Shown: positions 10,857 through 21,958 of the stretch, one piece after another
Layout of the letters: each line of letters begins with the position of its first letter
Numbering within the stretch: position 1 is the stretch's first letter
DNA from: Ignelater luminosus
Lineage: Eukaryota > Arthropoda > Insecta > Coleoptera > Elateridae
Assembly: GCA_011009095.1 (NCBI GenBank)
Contig: VTPC01090602.1
Coordinates: 57,273 to 121,272 of the forward strand
Length of the DNA stretch: 64,000 bases
Direction: 5' to 3'
Translations under genes and position numbers: made by a program
Notes under the pieces: model-generated
The model's input: only the letters and a program-made list of their open reading frames with translations
Database searches by the model: none
What the model was told of the DNA's origin: nothing

Positions 10857-11942
10857 ATGGAACGATACACGCTTCAACAACGCATTGAAATTATTAAAAT
10901 TCACTATAAAAATGGTGAAAATTTGGCAGAGACGGTTCGTAAAACTCGAACATTTTTGGGTCACCGTGAAGCACCTTGTCGGACCGCAATACAGAAATTG
11001 GTGAAAAAATTCGAGCTCTTGGGACAAGTTAGTGATGTGAAGAATAAAACCCGTGCACGTCGCTCAAGAACAGCCGAGAATATTGCTGTTGTAGCCGAAA
11101 GTGTTAAAGAAAACCCAGGTTTGTCCATTCCTCGTCGTTCTTTGGAATTAGCCATTCCACAAACGTCATTACACCGTATTTTGCATAAAGATTTGGGTCT
11201 TAAGGCTTATAAAGTCCAGTTAACACAAGAACTCAAGCCGGCCGATCATCAACAACGTCGTGTCTTTGCTGATTGGGTCGTTGAAATGCATGAAAATGAT
11301 CCAGAATTCCATCGAAAAATCATCTTGAGTGATGAGGCCCATTTCTACCTCGGTGGCTTCGTCAACAAGCAAAATTGTCGGATCTGGGGCTCAGAAAATC
11401 CAAGAGTTATTGTTGAAAAGTCTCTCTATCCTCAACGTGTGACTGTTTGGTGCGGTTTATGGTCCGGCGGAGTCATTGGACCTTACTTTTTCGAAAATGA
11501 GGCTGGAGCAACAGTTACGGTGACTGAATTGCGCTATCGAGAGATGATTAACGATTTTTTATGGCCGGAATTGGATGGTATTGATCTGGACAACGTTTAC
11601 TTTCAACAAGACGGCGCTACGTGCCACACAAGCAACGAAACCATTGATCTTTTACGGAAAAAGTTTCCGGACCGTGTTATCTCTCGAAGAGGTGATCACA
11701 ATTGGCCACCGAGATCTTGTGATTTAACACCTTGCGACTTCTTTCTTTGGGGCCACGTGAAAGAGAAGGTCTACGCCAACAGCCCAGCGTCGATTCAAGA
11801 CCTCAAAGATGGAATTCGTGAGGCTATCGAGGACATAGGGCAGCCACTTTGCGATTTGGTTATGGAAAATTTCATGAAAAGGATATTGTCCTGTAAGCGT
11901 GGTCGTGGTGGTCATTTGCCTGATGTTATTTTCCACTATTAA
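10857..11942 (+). CDS. DD41D (IS630/Tc1/mariner superfamily) transposase, intact
   Basis: A 361-residue transposase with no stop or frameshift. It should excise its element and reinsert it at TA. Residues 1 to about 115 form the paired helix-turn-helix DNA-binding region (LAETVRKTRTFLG; basic linker KNKTRARRSRT at about 63-72). The catalytic domain has D159 (IILSDEAHFYL), D252 (VYFQQDGATCHTS) and D294 (DLTPCDFFLWGHVKEKVY). Exactly 41 residues lie between the second and third Asp, the spacing known for rosa/Visitor-type DD41D elements rather than D34D mariner or D34E Tc1. The ATG at 10857 is the first in the frame and lies 83 bp inside the left repeat. Activity is inferred from integrity only. 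Confidence 0.95.
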   Translation: MERYTLQQRIEIIKIHYKNGENLAETVRKTRTFLGHREAPCRTAIQKLVKKFELLGQVSDVKNKTRARRSRTAENIAVVAESVKENPGLSIPRRSLELAIPQTSLHRILHKDLGLKAYKVQLTQELKPADHQQRRVFADWVVEMHENDPEFHRKIILSDEAHFYLGGFVNKQNCRIWGSENPRVIVEKSLYPQRVTVWCGLWSGGVIGPYFFENEAGATVTVTELRYREMINDFLWPELDGIDLDNVYFQQDGATCHTSNETIDLLRKKFPDRVISRRGDHNWPPRSCDLTPCDFFLWGHVKEKVYANSPASIQDLKDGIREAIEDIGQPLCDLVMENFMKRILSCKRGRGGHLPDVIFHY

Positions 11943-12016
11943 CGGCATACCTTCCTCTTTATAATGAAATAAACATCCGATCATTTATATTAAAAAATGG
12001 CACTTTTCTTTGAGTA

Positions 12017-12047
12017 TCAAAATAACACCTCTTATTGGAAAACCCTT
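12017..12047 (-). repeat. Right terminal inverted repeat of the DD41D element
   Basis: Perfect inverted match to 10743-10773, followed by TA at 12048-12049. Confidence 0.96.
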
Positions 12048-12704
12048 TATAAAAGAAAGAAATCAACATTTATTTTTACCTTTTAGTGGAAAATAAAAAA
12101 TTCGTTTTCTTGGGGTTTTTAAAATCTTGAATGCATTTCGCTAAGAAAAGAAAATTAAAAAACGTGACTGTCTGATATACATAGTTACAGTCAAGTCATG
12201 GTTTTTAGATACTGTTGCTGGTTAGCCTACAAGAAAAAAAGATACTCAAAGTTTGAGCCACTAAACAGGGTGTTATTGTACAAAGCACAATTCCACCAAA
12301 TACGCCAGTCTTACTTTTTCAAACAACAATCTCTAAACCTGAAAATTCCCGTAATAATGTTTCTTCTTCTTCTAACTAAGGCTGTTACAGTGCCCACCAT
12401 TTTCTTGGTCTACCTAAACTTTTTTTTTCCTGTTGCTATGTACTCTCTTGCTTTCTTTGGTATTCTATCTGTATTCATTCGTTCTAAATGTTCGTTTCAC
12501 TTTATTCTATTTTGTTTTATTTTTTCATTTAATCTGTAAATTTGCCATTTTTCTCTAATATCTTGATTTCTTATCATATCTGTTCGACTGCAGCCCTTAA
12601 CTCGTCTCAAAAACTTCATTTCTTGTATTTAGACTAATCTCTCTTCCTGTTTTCGTGTTATCCAACTTTCACTGCCATATGTAAGAGTTGGCACTGCTAG
12701 TGTA

Positions 12705-13976
12705 CGAGGGTTACTATTTATATTTCCGGCCTTGGCAACACTGACTGTTCTCAGGCGTCAGCTGACATTTCCGGTGTAAACTTTACATTGTTGAACATAA
12801 CCTCAACCACAACATTTTGTCATTTGAGTGAGATTAGTGTTGTTTGCAGTTAATTGAAAAGTGCATTCCCTAGTAAAAAATGGAATTGACCCGTGAACAC
12901 TTTCGTGCAATTATTTTTCATAACTTTCGACGTGGATTATCACGAGAAGAGTGCATCAATGAACTTAATACATTATATAGCGATGACGCTCCATCCTACA
13001 GCACTGTGAAAAACTGGTATAATGAATTCAAACGTGGCCGATGTTCACTCCAGGACGAAATCCGTGAAGGCCGTCCAAAATCTGTCGTTGTGCCTGAAAA
13101 CATCGATGCTGTGCGTGAACTGATTAAACAAGATCGTCATGTGACATACCGTGAGACTGAGGCATCTTTGGGCATTAGTATGACTAGCATCAACAAGATA
13201 TTATATGATCATTTGGCCGTAAAAAAATTTGTTCCCGTTGGATCCCGCATAATGCTCAAAAGAAGGCTCGCGTCGACTGGTGCATTGAAATGTTGAAAAA
13301 ATTTGCGAAAGGTGAATCAAAGGCTGTGTATAACACCTGCACATGGACCTACGCATATGACCCCGAAACAAAACAGCAATCAACTGTGTGGGTCTTTCAA
13401 GACGAGCCAAATCCAACAAAAGTTGTTCGCGGAAGAAGCACATCGAAGCAAATGGTTGCCTGTTTCTTTGGCATTACCGGTCATGTGGCAACAGTGGCGT
13501 TAGAGCAACGTAAGACGATCAACTCTGAATGGTACACAACCATTTGTTTGTCAGAAGTCATTGGAGAAATTCGGAAAACTTCCAAGAAGAGGCGAATCAT
13601 TCTTCATCATGACAATGCAAGCTCTCACACCGCTGCTCAAACAATTAAATATTTAACCAGCCAGAAGGTCGAGTTGATGGGCTATCCACCATAGAGCCCT
13701 GATTTGGCACCCGATGACTTCTTTTTATTCCCGTACATCAAAAACAAACTGCGTGGTCAACAATTTTCAACACCAGAAGAAGCCGTTTTTTGTTTCAAAA
13801 CGCATATTTTGGAGCTGCCTCAAACAGAGTGGAAAAAGTGCTTCGAAAATTGGTTCAAACGCATGGAAAAGTGTATCAATCTTAATGGAGAATATTTTGA
13901 AAAACAATAAAACTAGTTTCGATCATAAATACTTGTTTTTTCATTGTTAGGCCAGAAATATAAATAGCAACCTTCG
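12705..13976 (+). mobile_element. Nested mariner element inside LINE 3
   Basis: A 1272-bp mariner with 29-bp imperfect inverted repeats counted from the TA (three mismatches; outer bases CGAGGGTTACTATTTATATT against CGAAGGTTGCTATTTATATT). TA flanks are at 12703-12704 and 13977-13978. It sits within the LINE 3 thumb-domain coding sequence, so it is younger than the LINE. Its family differs from the mariner at 21959 and 42985. Confidence 0.95.
12880..13910 (+). pseudogene. mariner transposase, broken (nested copy)
   Basis: The protein begins MELTREHFRAIIFHNF and resembles the mariner transposase fused in vertebrate SETMAR. The helix-turn-helix half (residues 1 to about 110) is open. An extra A near 13220 shifts the frame. 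In the second frame the block around the first catalytic Asp is damaged: the expected TGDETW-like motif reads as NTCTW, so that Asp is gone. The second Asp remains in IILHHDNASSHT (about 13599-13634). A TAG at 13692-13694 replaces the Tyr of YSPDLAP. The third motif, SPDLAPDDFFLFP, is in frame after the stop, giving D34D spacing. The tail (LNGEYFEKQ) ends at 13910. It is inactive. Confidence 0.93.
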
Positions 13977-14135
13977 TATTGTGAAATTTCATCCTAGTAT
14001 CTTTTCGTGTTTTATTTTTTACACTCTTGTTTATTGTTCCGCAGATGTAAGAGAACTTATTAATCTTCTGTTCTGCATCTTTACTGTAGTCGTAAGAGAT
14101 ATCGCATCCCAAATAGTTAAAACGGATAACCTGCT

Positions 14136-14920
14136 CTAGTACTTATTGTTTACAGCTGTCTTGGTCCTTATTATATCTTTTCCTATAAATGCCATTGCTT
14201 TTGATTTCTTTGTAGATATTTTCATGTTATATTCGTTACATATTTCACTCAGACTAGATATTGACCTTTGGAGTTCATTTACTGTTTTTGTTATTAGCAT
14301 GAGGTCGTCAGCATACACTATTACGTTTAGGAGCGTGCTTCGGTCAAGATAAATTCCTTCATTTGCAACTGATTTCCATTTTCTTATGGCATCGTCAATA
14401 CATACGTTAAACAAGGTAGGCGAGAGGCAACATCCTTGACGTACTCTTTATTTGTGCTTATATCATTTATTGTTCGTTCTTAAAAGTTTAGAGTTATTCT
14501 TGTGTTGTGATATAGGCTTCTTATTGCTTTTATTAAGTGTTTTTGATATCCTCTTTGTTCCATTATTTCCCATAGTTTTTGTCTAGTTACCTTTTCGAAG
14601 TCTGCAAAGGCAATATGTGTTATTTGTTGTAGTGTAAATGTAGCATCTGTTGTTGAGCCAGCTTTTCTGAAGCCTGTTTGCTCTTCACCCATTAGTTCTA
14701 CTATTATTTTTAGTCTTCTGTTTAATATCTTTCCGTATATTTTATAGGCTGCATCTAATAGGCTTACTCCTCTATAATTTTCGCAGCAATTCCTGTTTCC
14801 TTTCTTAAAAAGTGATATAAATTTAGCTCGTTGCCGATCTGTTGGTATGGCGTTCAGCTTCCAACACATATTGAAGAAATGTAGTAACCTCAGGTAAGTA
14901 GGGTGCTGCCATATTTCCAT
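14136..14920 (-). pseudogene. Reverse transcriptase remains (LINE 3)
   Basis: Two frames cover the RT core. 14920-14480 has ISLFKKGNRNCCENYRGVSL, LLDAAYKIYGKILNRRL, EEQTGFRKAGSTTDATFTL and an IAFADFEK block A. 14414-14136 has MFNVCIDDAI and VNVIVYADDLMLI-type block C, with YADDL codons at 14301-14315, then NMKISTKKSKAM. The break near 14415-14480 lies in block B and is a frameshift or small deletion. This is typical non-LTR RT; it copied the element's own RNA at a nicked target. Confidence 0.88.
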
Positions 14921-15304
14921 AATTCTGTCTTTATATTATCTAGTCCTGTTGTTTCTCTATTTTTAGCTTTTTTCAAGGATTTAGTCAGCTCTTCTAAGGT
15001 TATATCATCTAAGCCTTTTGTATCGGCTTTGTCTATTTCTTCTTCTTCTGCATCTTTGTCGTATCATAAATTTTGATAGTGTTTGACCCATTCTTCTTCT
15101 CTTATGTCATTTGTTTGGAAAATCTCTTTGGTTGGTTTACTTAATGTTTTAATTATTTTATATGTCATCTGTTGTCTTCCATGTACATCGTTTTCTGTGG
15201 TACTAACATTGAGTAAAGGATTCTACTAATAAATCTATCCCATGATTCGCTTTTGCATGATTTCTTTTTTGTCTGCATGATTCCCTGTTTTTTTCAACGA
15301 ATTG

Positions 15305-16164
15305 TTAAGACATTTGTTCTTTTTGTTTTCCATTTATTGATTTTTCTACTTCTTCCGTCCATATTCTTAGGCCTTTTCTTCTTCTGAAATTTCTTTTTGT
15401 GCCCATACTATTTTCTTTCTTTCGAAACACCGTATTTGTCAATTTTAGTCTGTTAAAGGTTGCAAAGTCTGTGAGCATTATTCCATTCTCATTACAAGTA
15501 TCCTCTTCGTATAGTCTTACTACATTTGGGATTGACTGTTTCCCAACTCTGGCGTTTAGATCTTCCATTAATAACAGTTGGTCAGAGTTATTAAGTCTGT
15601 CAATGTTTTTGAAGGATTTCGTAGAAAGTTGTAGTTTTCTCAATTTTATCTTGCAATAATGGTGCCTTTTTCTCTCTCTGTGTTTAGTCTGATTGTTATT
15701 AACCTTTCATCATGGTATTCGTAGTCTATTATGTTGTTCTCGCATTGTCTGTTAATAAAAAAGGCTACTCTCTTGCTTATCCTTTCTCTTTGGTTCATTC
15801 CGCTGTATAACATTATGTAATCATCTCGATATTTATTTCCTTTTAAGTTTTTCTTTGTTTCTGTGGTCGATGCCAAATCTATTTTATGTTTCTCCAGTAC
15901 TTCTACTAATTCTGTTTCCCTTTGTGATATTTCTCTTACATTCCAGGTGATCACTTTCATTTGGTTCGTTATCCATTTCATTTTATTTTTTTTCCTTGCC
16001 AAGTTTGGAATCTTATTATCCGTCCTACATCCGAGGCTCGCATGGGCACTTTGAGTATCTGTATAGGATACCACTCTGTAGCAGAGTAAGTTGAGTGCCG
16101 GGACTGCTCTCTTAAGATTTCTCGACCTGTCAGATTTTCTGTAAGGGTTTATTCCCTTAGTCAA
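15305..16164 (-). pseudogene. APE-type endonuclease domain (LINE 3)
   Basis: Two adjoining frames. 16164-15646 contains MKVITWNVREISQRETELVE and IDLASTTETKKN, the N-terminal AP-endonuclease-like motifs of LINE endonucleases, then HDERLITIRLN. 15643-15305 continues with SDQLLLMEDLNARVGKQ, equivalent to the GDFNA(R)VG catalytic box, and then NGIMLTDFATFNRLKLTNT. The change of frame at about 15645 is a lesion. The domain would nick target DNA to prime reverse transcription. Its presence shows that this LINE copy is close to full length. Confidence 0.85.
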
Positions 16165-16403
16165 TATGTTCCAGCTTTCTGGCGCCGGAAACTCGGCATT
16201 CGCCCTCTCTTGTTCGCTACATCACGTATATCCATCATACGCCATGTACACAGTAGTAACGCGGCAGTTGGCTTTAGAGACGTGAAAGTAGGATTTGCTG
16301 ATAGAGCTGAATTCCATTTCTGGAATCTCCGACTCTTCTGTCGGTAACAGTGGACGTTACTCAGAGTTTTGTTGCGGTATGAACATTGACAATTAGAGAT
16401 CAA

Positions 16404-19240
16404 ACCAAAAGTAGGAAAATGTTCTGTGTAGATATTTTTTAGTTTAAACCATTTAAACGATTTTTATAGATAATAATTTAGAAAAAAGACGAGAAAGCAA
16501 TAAAGTTATAGTAGGGACTTGACTCTATCGGTTCTATGCATTATTTCCACTTTGATGTATTTGTGCTAACCCTTGATCCATAGAACTTGTGACCTTGGAT
16601 GGCCTTCAAAGAGAAAGGCAAACATTGCTGTACGTGTATCTATGTCATGGCCAACCGAAGACACAGATTTTACGGGCCAATCTATATTTTGCCAGGCCAA
16701 AACGAATAAATTGGTTAACTAAAATAAAAGCCTATAAAAGCTTCTCTTGTGACTGTTGCTGAGAATGTCTTCAACTAACAATTCCTTCCATACATTGTTT
16801 GTTTTATTATCTTCCTTTGCTTCTGATCTCATATAATTTAATATTTATTTGCCTGTGGCTGTCAGATACTATACATGTACTTAAACAACTTACATGATTA
16901 TTTATGGCTTTCATTCATATATCTGTTAGCTTCCGTTGTATTACCACCATAAATGGCATTAACAAGAGATAAAACTTGACCATATAGGCCGCCACATGAA
17001 TTCCTATGAAGAAACATACATCATAAAGATAAAAACATAAAGTTCTTAAAATTATGCTACTGTGCAGCCTTACTCGAAGTTTGATTTTGGATTAGATTGA
17101 ATGTTTCGTTTTAAAGGTTTCAATCCAGGCCATTCGACCGCTTTGACTGGATCAACGGTTCAGTATCAAACTTAGCTAGTCTATTCATACTTAATTACAG
17201 AGTCCTGCAAATTGCTTCCTTTTTCCTATAACCAATCCAATTGCAAGGTCTAGACTATGTGAGTAATTGGCAGTAAAGAACTACATTAGAAATATTCTCT
17301 CATTAGTCAGCTCGTTATCTAGACACAAATCAACAGAATTCAATTTTTGCAGGAATATTCTGCACAATTCTTCTACTTATAAATAGAATGTTTTTGTTAA
17401 AAATATTTATTATAAACCTTTCTTATACATATTAAGAATATTAAACCAAAGAGTGCGAAGAGAGCTAAACTATTGCCTTAATTCCGTGGACAGGTGTGGA
17501 TGGAATCATCAAAATTCACAAATGTAAATTAATTAGTTGGAGTCATTTAAAGTCTGCCATATACATGCAATAAAAACAGCATCAGATATAAGACATTTTT
17601 GTATGGCCTTGCAAAAGTGAAAACTCACTTTCAGAAATAAGGAGTCAACTTAATTCCAACAAGACTCTTCTATGGGAGGTTTGGAGCCTTTATAGAGTAA
17701 TTCTCCCAAAACCTGCATACTTATATTGGTTTCCTAGAAACAAATAGTAGCTGAAACAAGATCATGCAGAAAAATCTATAGCTCTGCTATTCACTTAAAG
17801 TGAAATCCATATAACCCTGTTAGTGACTAGTAAATCTTAACATTGTGAAAGGAGCCTCACTGGAAACACCCAATCTACTAGCTGCGCGTTCTTATCTGTT
17901 AATTTATCACATCGAATTATTTTCCAATCCGTTTTATATCACAAGAAGTACTTACAATAGACTGACTTGATTTTCTTACTATTTATTCGTTACTATCGAC
18001 TGAACTCAATTACTGAATATCTGTACATATGTATTTTGAGAAAACGATCAAATACTCTACCGTGTTCAGGAGGGACAGAAGCCATCTCGTAGGCAACTCA
18101 AAATACTTGAATATAATAGTAAGACTAGCATGCGCCCTACATATTTTGCACCTTTTGTCTGCTTTGGATGTTGGAGCAGGTGTCACATCGAGATAACGAA
18201 AAACATAGATAGATACTAAAGCAGACCCACAGATTATGTTGACAGAATCTGGTCAGGAGCACTTATTAATTAACGGAATTGAATGGCTTGAATGCTGTAA
18301 CATAGAACCTCTAATGAGTGATTTTTGAATTTGTGCTCATAGACGTCCAAATAAGGAAATCGAGGTCGGGGTTTTAAAAAATATCAAAATGTTCAACTTC
18401 ATACAGTTTAGTCGTAAAGAGCGCCACAGGACAGCTCCTAGCTCAGAACCAATAACAGGGACGAGCATCGAGTGTTTGCTGTTCAATGCAGATCTATGAG
18501 TATTATCAACCAGTGGAAACGGATTCCCAGATCACAAATTTCACTAAACATTGTTCAGGCTATTGCAATGCCTACCAAAGCAGCCCAGATGGTCCAATCA
18601 CCATAATATTCGAGATTTGTATTTGGTAAAATACAATTGAATTCGGTTAACTTCACATTTTTTTCCATTGCTATGCCGCAATGTCCCTTAAAAAATTGTC
18701 CCTCTGATACACTACGGTTTAATCAAACTGCATGCTTTTTTAAATAAAAAGAGCAATTGAGGAATCAAGCTAGATGGACACTTACTTCTGGGGTCAGTAT
18801 GATAGATTAAAGGGAAAAGGTGCAATTTGTTTTTCTGTGCCTTTCCAATAGAGTTATTTGGGGTCCTAGGGCGACAACGTTGGTATGTGCCGTGGAATGG
18901 GGAAAGAAAGGATGTGTACATTTCTTTCTTACAAGCTCTTCTGTCGAAAACTTAGAAAATGAAAAACAGTGGAATTGGAATTGGCACCATTGAGCTACGA
19001 ATACTGATTTTCTGTGCTGCGTGTACTTTAGTGCCCTATATGCGTTTCTGTAAAAGCAAGTCTGGAATTTTATAAGGGGTCCTCAAAACGTTTCAATTTC
19101 TTTTGTAAACAAACAAAAGGATTTAGATAGAGTTTCTCTTTTTCTTTTGTTTAATCAACTTTAGGATTTAGTCTCTTTTTGTTTTGTCCTTTTGTTTACT
19201 TTCTTTTATTCAACTGATTCCTTTCTGGTTTGTAGACTAA
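16404..19240. other. Long stretch with no gene seen
   Basis: AT-rich, without recognisable coding sequence, transposon ends or RNA genes. The small minus-strand open frame at 18712-18921 has no motif. I cannot exclude short host exons. Confidence 0.55.
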
Positions 19241-19254
19241 AATAAAATAAAGTG

Positions 19255-19297
19255 TTTGAGAGAGACAGCGAGAGAGAGAGAAAGAGAGAGAGTTATG
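19255..19297 (+). repeat. GA-rich simple repeat
   Basis: Near-continuous GAGA run with a few interruptions. GAGA tracts often lie in insect promoters, but no transcription start is recognisable here. Confidence 0.8.
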
Positions 19298-19361
19298 CGA
19301 TTCTGAACAAGTTCTAGATTCTTGAGGAAGTGCTGCTCGCTGGGGATTTGGTTACAGGATT

Positions 19362-19661
19362 CTAGCTGATTCTGCTTAATAAACTGATTGGGTTCAACTG
19401 CTGGTGATTATGTTGTTCGGTTGGATGAACTACGTAGAGACATTGCTGCTTTAATTCTCTAAATTCAACGAAAAGAATTGCTGCAGCAACTGAATACTGC
19501 TGTTGCTGTTGCTGTTTGGCTGAGTAAACTGGGATCATCGCGGTGCTCGATGGTTCCAGGTAATTCGGAATCCGAGAATAGATCAATAAGATTGTCCAGT
19601 TGGTGACTGAAGATAAAATTTTGAAGTTTGTATGAATTTGTTGTTTTTGGTCTTTACTCAT
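19362..19661 (-). other. Open frame with poly-Gln run, doubtful
   Basis: A 99-codon open frame starting MSKDQKQQIHTNF with a run of six Gln (AKQQQQQQYS) encoded by CAGCAA triplets at about 19495-19515, then HNHQQLNPIS. The surroundings are less AT-rich than average and include the GA repeat. In another minus-strand frame the same DNA reads DNLIDLFSDSELPGTIE, also protein-like. I recognise neither. It could be a low-complexity exon or chance. Confidence 0.25.
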
Positions 19662-19699
19662 TCGCGCTGTCGGAAGAGCACGTCCTATTGACTCAAGAG

Positions 19700-21956
19700 A
19701 AAGAAAACATGAGTAAAAAGTGTTATTATCCTTTTTTCAAAAAACTCTTATTTTGCTTTGAAGATCGCGCTTTACGGTGTTTTGGGCTAAATTAATTGTA
19801 AAGATTGTGCGGCTTAAAACTTGACTACGGAGTTCAGCTGTCTAAGATGCCGGACTAATCTTTCGGTTATAGACGTGTAAGATCTCAAAGCTTCAGATGA
19901 TCTTTCTAGAATTTGAATTGCTTTTACAATATTTCTTTTTTGCAAGCTACGTGAAAACATGGAGTTTTCATAGGTTATATGAGTGAAAATGTATCAAACG
20001 CAATAGTCTTACTTAACACTTGTGTTTTAGTACCCCAGAAAAGGTATTTTGTTTAGTAAGTTCAGCAGAAAATTATATTTAAGAGAAAACAATTTTGAGC
20101 TTGTGCTGAACCGCAAGGTCAATTAATAATTTGCATCTTCTAAGAGAAATCTGTAAATATAAAAATGAATTGATAAATCACACTTTTTTCGTATTTTTTA
20201 ATTGTTTTGATTTTATGAAATAAAAATGGAACAGATATCAAATATTTAAGAATGTGCGCTCCGTACATAAACTCGTTAAACTGTTTCCTGTATATTTTGT
20301 AAAATTGTGCCTTGTTATATATAAATTCTGACTCAGTTATTAACACTGCGGGATACTACTATCCAAATGCTTCAGGCGTAATAAACTTATCCACCTAAAA
20401 ATTAAACTTTAACTTGGAAGTTCATCAAAAGTTAAGAAACGATAAACTGTTTTATCCAGAAATTAGGATAGAACTTGAAAACGAACGGACTGCGATATTA
20501 GATAATTACACTTTTATTACATGAAACATCGAAGGCGAGATTAAAAACTTCTGCTAGTTTAATTCGTTTTTGTTTTAATTTTATCGAAGAACTGCATTGC
20601 TCGAGAATAAAAACAAAATTACTAGGTCAAGAATTTCTTAGTTAAGTTCTTTCTTTTTTTTTCTTTCTCTCGGTAAATCTCTAGTATTACTATAGCCCGG
20701 ATATGACGTGGATTGTTGAGCTTATATCATTCTTATATGCTTTAGAAATCTCTTCCAGAGACGACCGTGATTTCAGAGTAAAAGTGGAGTGATAAATCCT
20801 AGAAAAAGTAAAAAAATTGAACAGCTTAACTAAAAAGAGTTCGTTCTTATATTGCCATTAGGTTCAGAATGGAGTCCGGATTGTTGCTTTTTAATAAATG
20901 GAAATCCTAGGTTTACTTTTTAAAATCTAGACTGTCTAGAAATAACAATTTAACAATTCGGTATTATAAGGGTAAATATAATTTCAAAATTAAATTATTA
21001 AAAGAAAATCAAACTTATATTTTGCATAAACAAGGCTGGCTCAAAGTGAATGATGTAAACGTGATAAACTGCAATGAGCTTAATCGCAAGAAGAATTCCT
21101 TCTATTGGTTCCTTTTCATTGTTGATCTGGTGCTAGTCGAATAATATTAGTGTGGTTAGAAAAACCTAACGCCAGGTAAAAGCTAAGAAAAGCCATGAAT
21201 GGTATACAGAGTAATATGATATATCTATAATCATTTTTCTTTATATCTTTGAGATATCTTTAGATGTCCTTTTTGAAAGTTGGCCAAGATATCAAATTTA
21301 AAAATCAAATGACACATCCTAAATTATTTTTATGTTGCAATTTGAATTAACTTGGTAACTAGAAAAGCATGAATACATCGATCCAGTATTCTGAGAGTGT
21401 TTCAGAAATGTAAGGGCGCCAGGCCATTTGATGACATCGTTAGTTATTTTAATTGCAGTCTATGTGAACAAATAGACAAAAAGGATTTGATAACATCATG
21501 GTTTAATTGTAAAATTTAATTTTTCCATTTACAAAAGAAAATTTTTTGCAACATAAATTGTTTTCCTTCTCAAGAAATGCCATTCTTTAATTTTAAAACG
21601 AGATTGAAATTATTTACTTTAGTTTATTTTAAACAAAGAAAATCAAATTCATTTGTTGACCCAGACTTTATGTATCTACTCAAGCTAATTTGGTTTTATC
21701 TAGTGGATATTTAGAAATTTTTCCAAAATACGTATCAGGATTCTCGAATTTATGAAATTATTTAAATGAAGAACGAACAAGCGTTATCATACAGGGACCT
21801 AGGTGAAATCTATTTGTTGGTAGTTAAACTACAAGTCTTACTACAACATGTAGCATAAAGGTATGTTATGGATCTACGAAAGTAAAGTACGTAACAGTTC
21901 GTGTTAGGAACACTGAGTTTTACATAAAGTCCTCAAAACAGCGTACAAGATATTAG
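19700..21956. other. AT-rich stretch with no gene seen
   Basis: No recognisable coding, RNA or repeat feature. The open frame at 20140-20346 (minus) is hydrophobic and AT-driven. Confidence 0.55.
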
Positions 21957-21958
21957 TA

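Larger units (their letters stand above)
10743..12047 (+). mobile_element. Complete DD41D mariner-like transposon
   Basis: A 1305-bp element bounded by perfect 31-bp inverted repeats (10743-10773 and 12017-12047; outer bases AAGGGTTTTCCAATAAGAGG). It is flanked by TA at 10741-10742 and 12048-12049. It holds one uninterrupted transposase gene at 10857-11942 with short untranslated leaders on both sides. All parts needed by an autonomous element are present, and the perfect repeats suggest recent insertion. Confidence 0.96.
12358..16400 (-). mobile_element. APE-type LINE, minus strand, interrupted by a mariner (LINE 3)
   Basis: The endonuclease and RT domains of a non-LTR retrotransposon read down the minus strand. 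EN lies at about 16164-15305, the linker to about 14930, RT at 14920-14136, and the thumb and C-terminus at about 14112-13979. The frame resumes beyond the nested mariner at 12703 and runs to about 12390. The terminal portion shows LTYGSESW (about 12690-12665), MKFLRRVKGCSRTDMIRNQDIR (about 12620-12555) and a GRPRKWW box in a shifted frame (about 12410-12390). The 3' end is a GAA repeat (complement of 12358-12371). The GC-richer leader to about 16400 may be its 5' UTR. Removing the mariner and one TA restores a continuous frame across the junction. Confidence 0.85.

Noticed and set aside
12198..12539. 113-codon plus-strand frame
   Set aside because: It overlaps the 3' end of LINE 3 on the other strand and has no motif.
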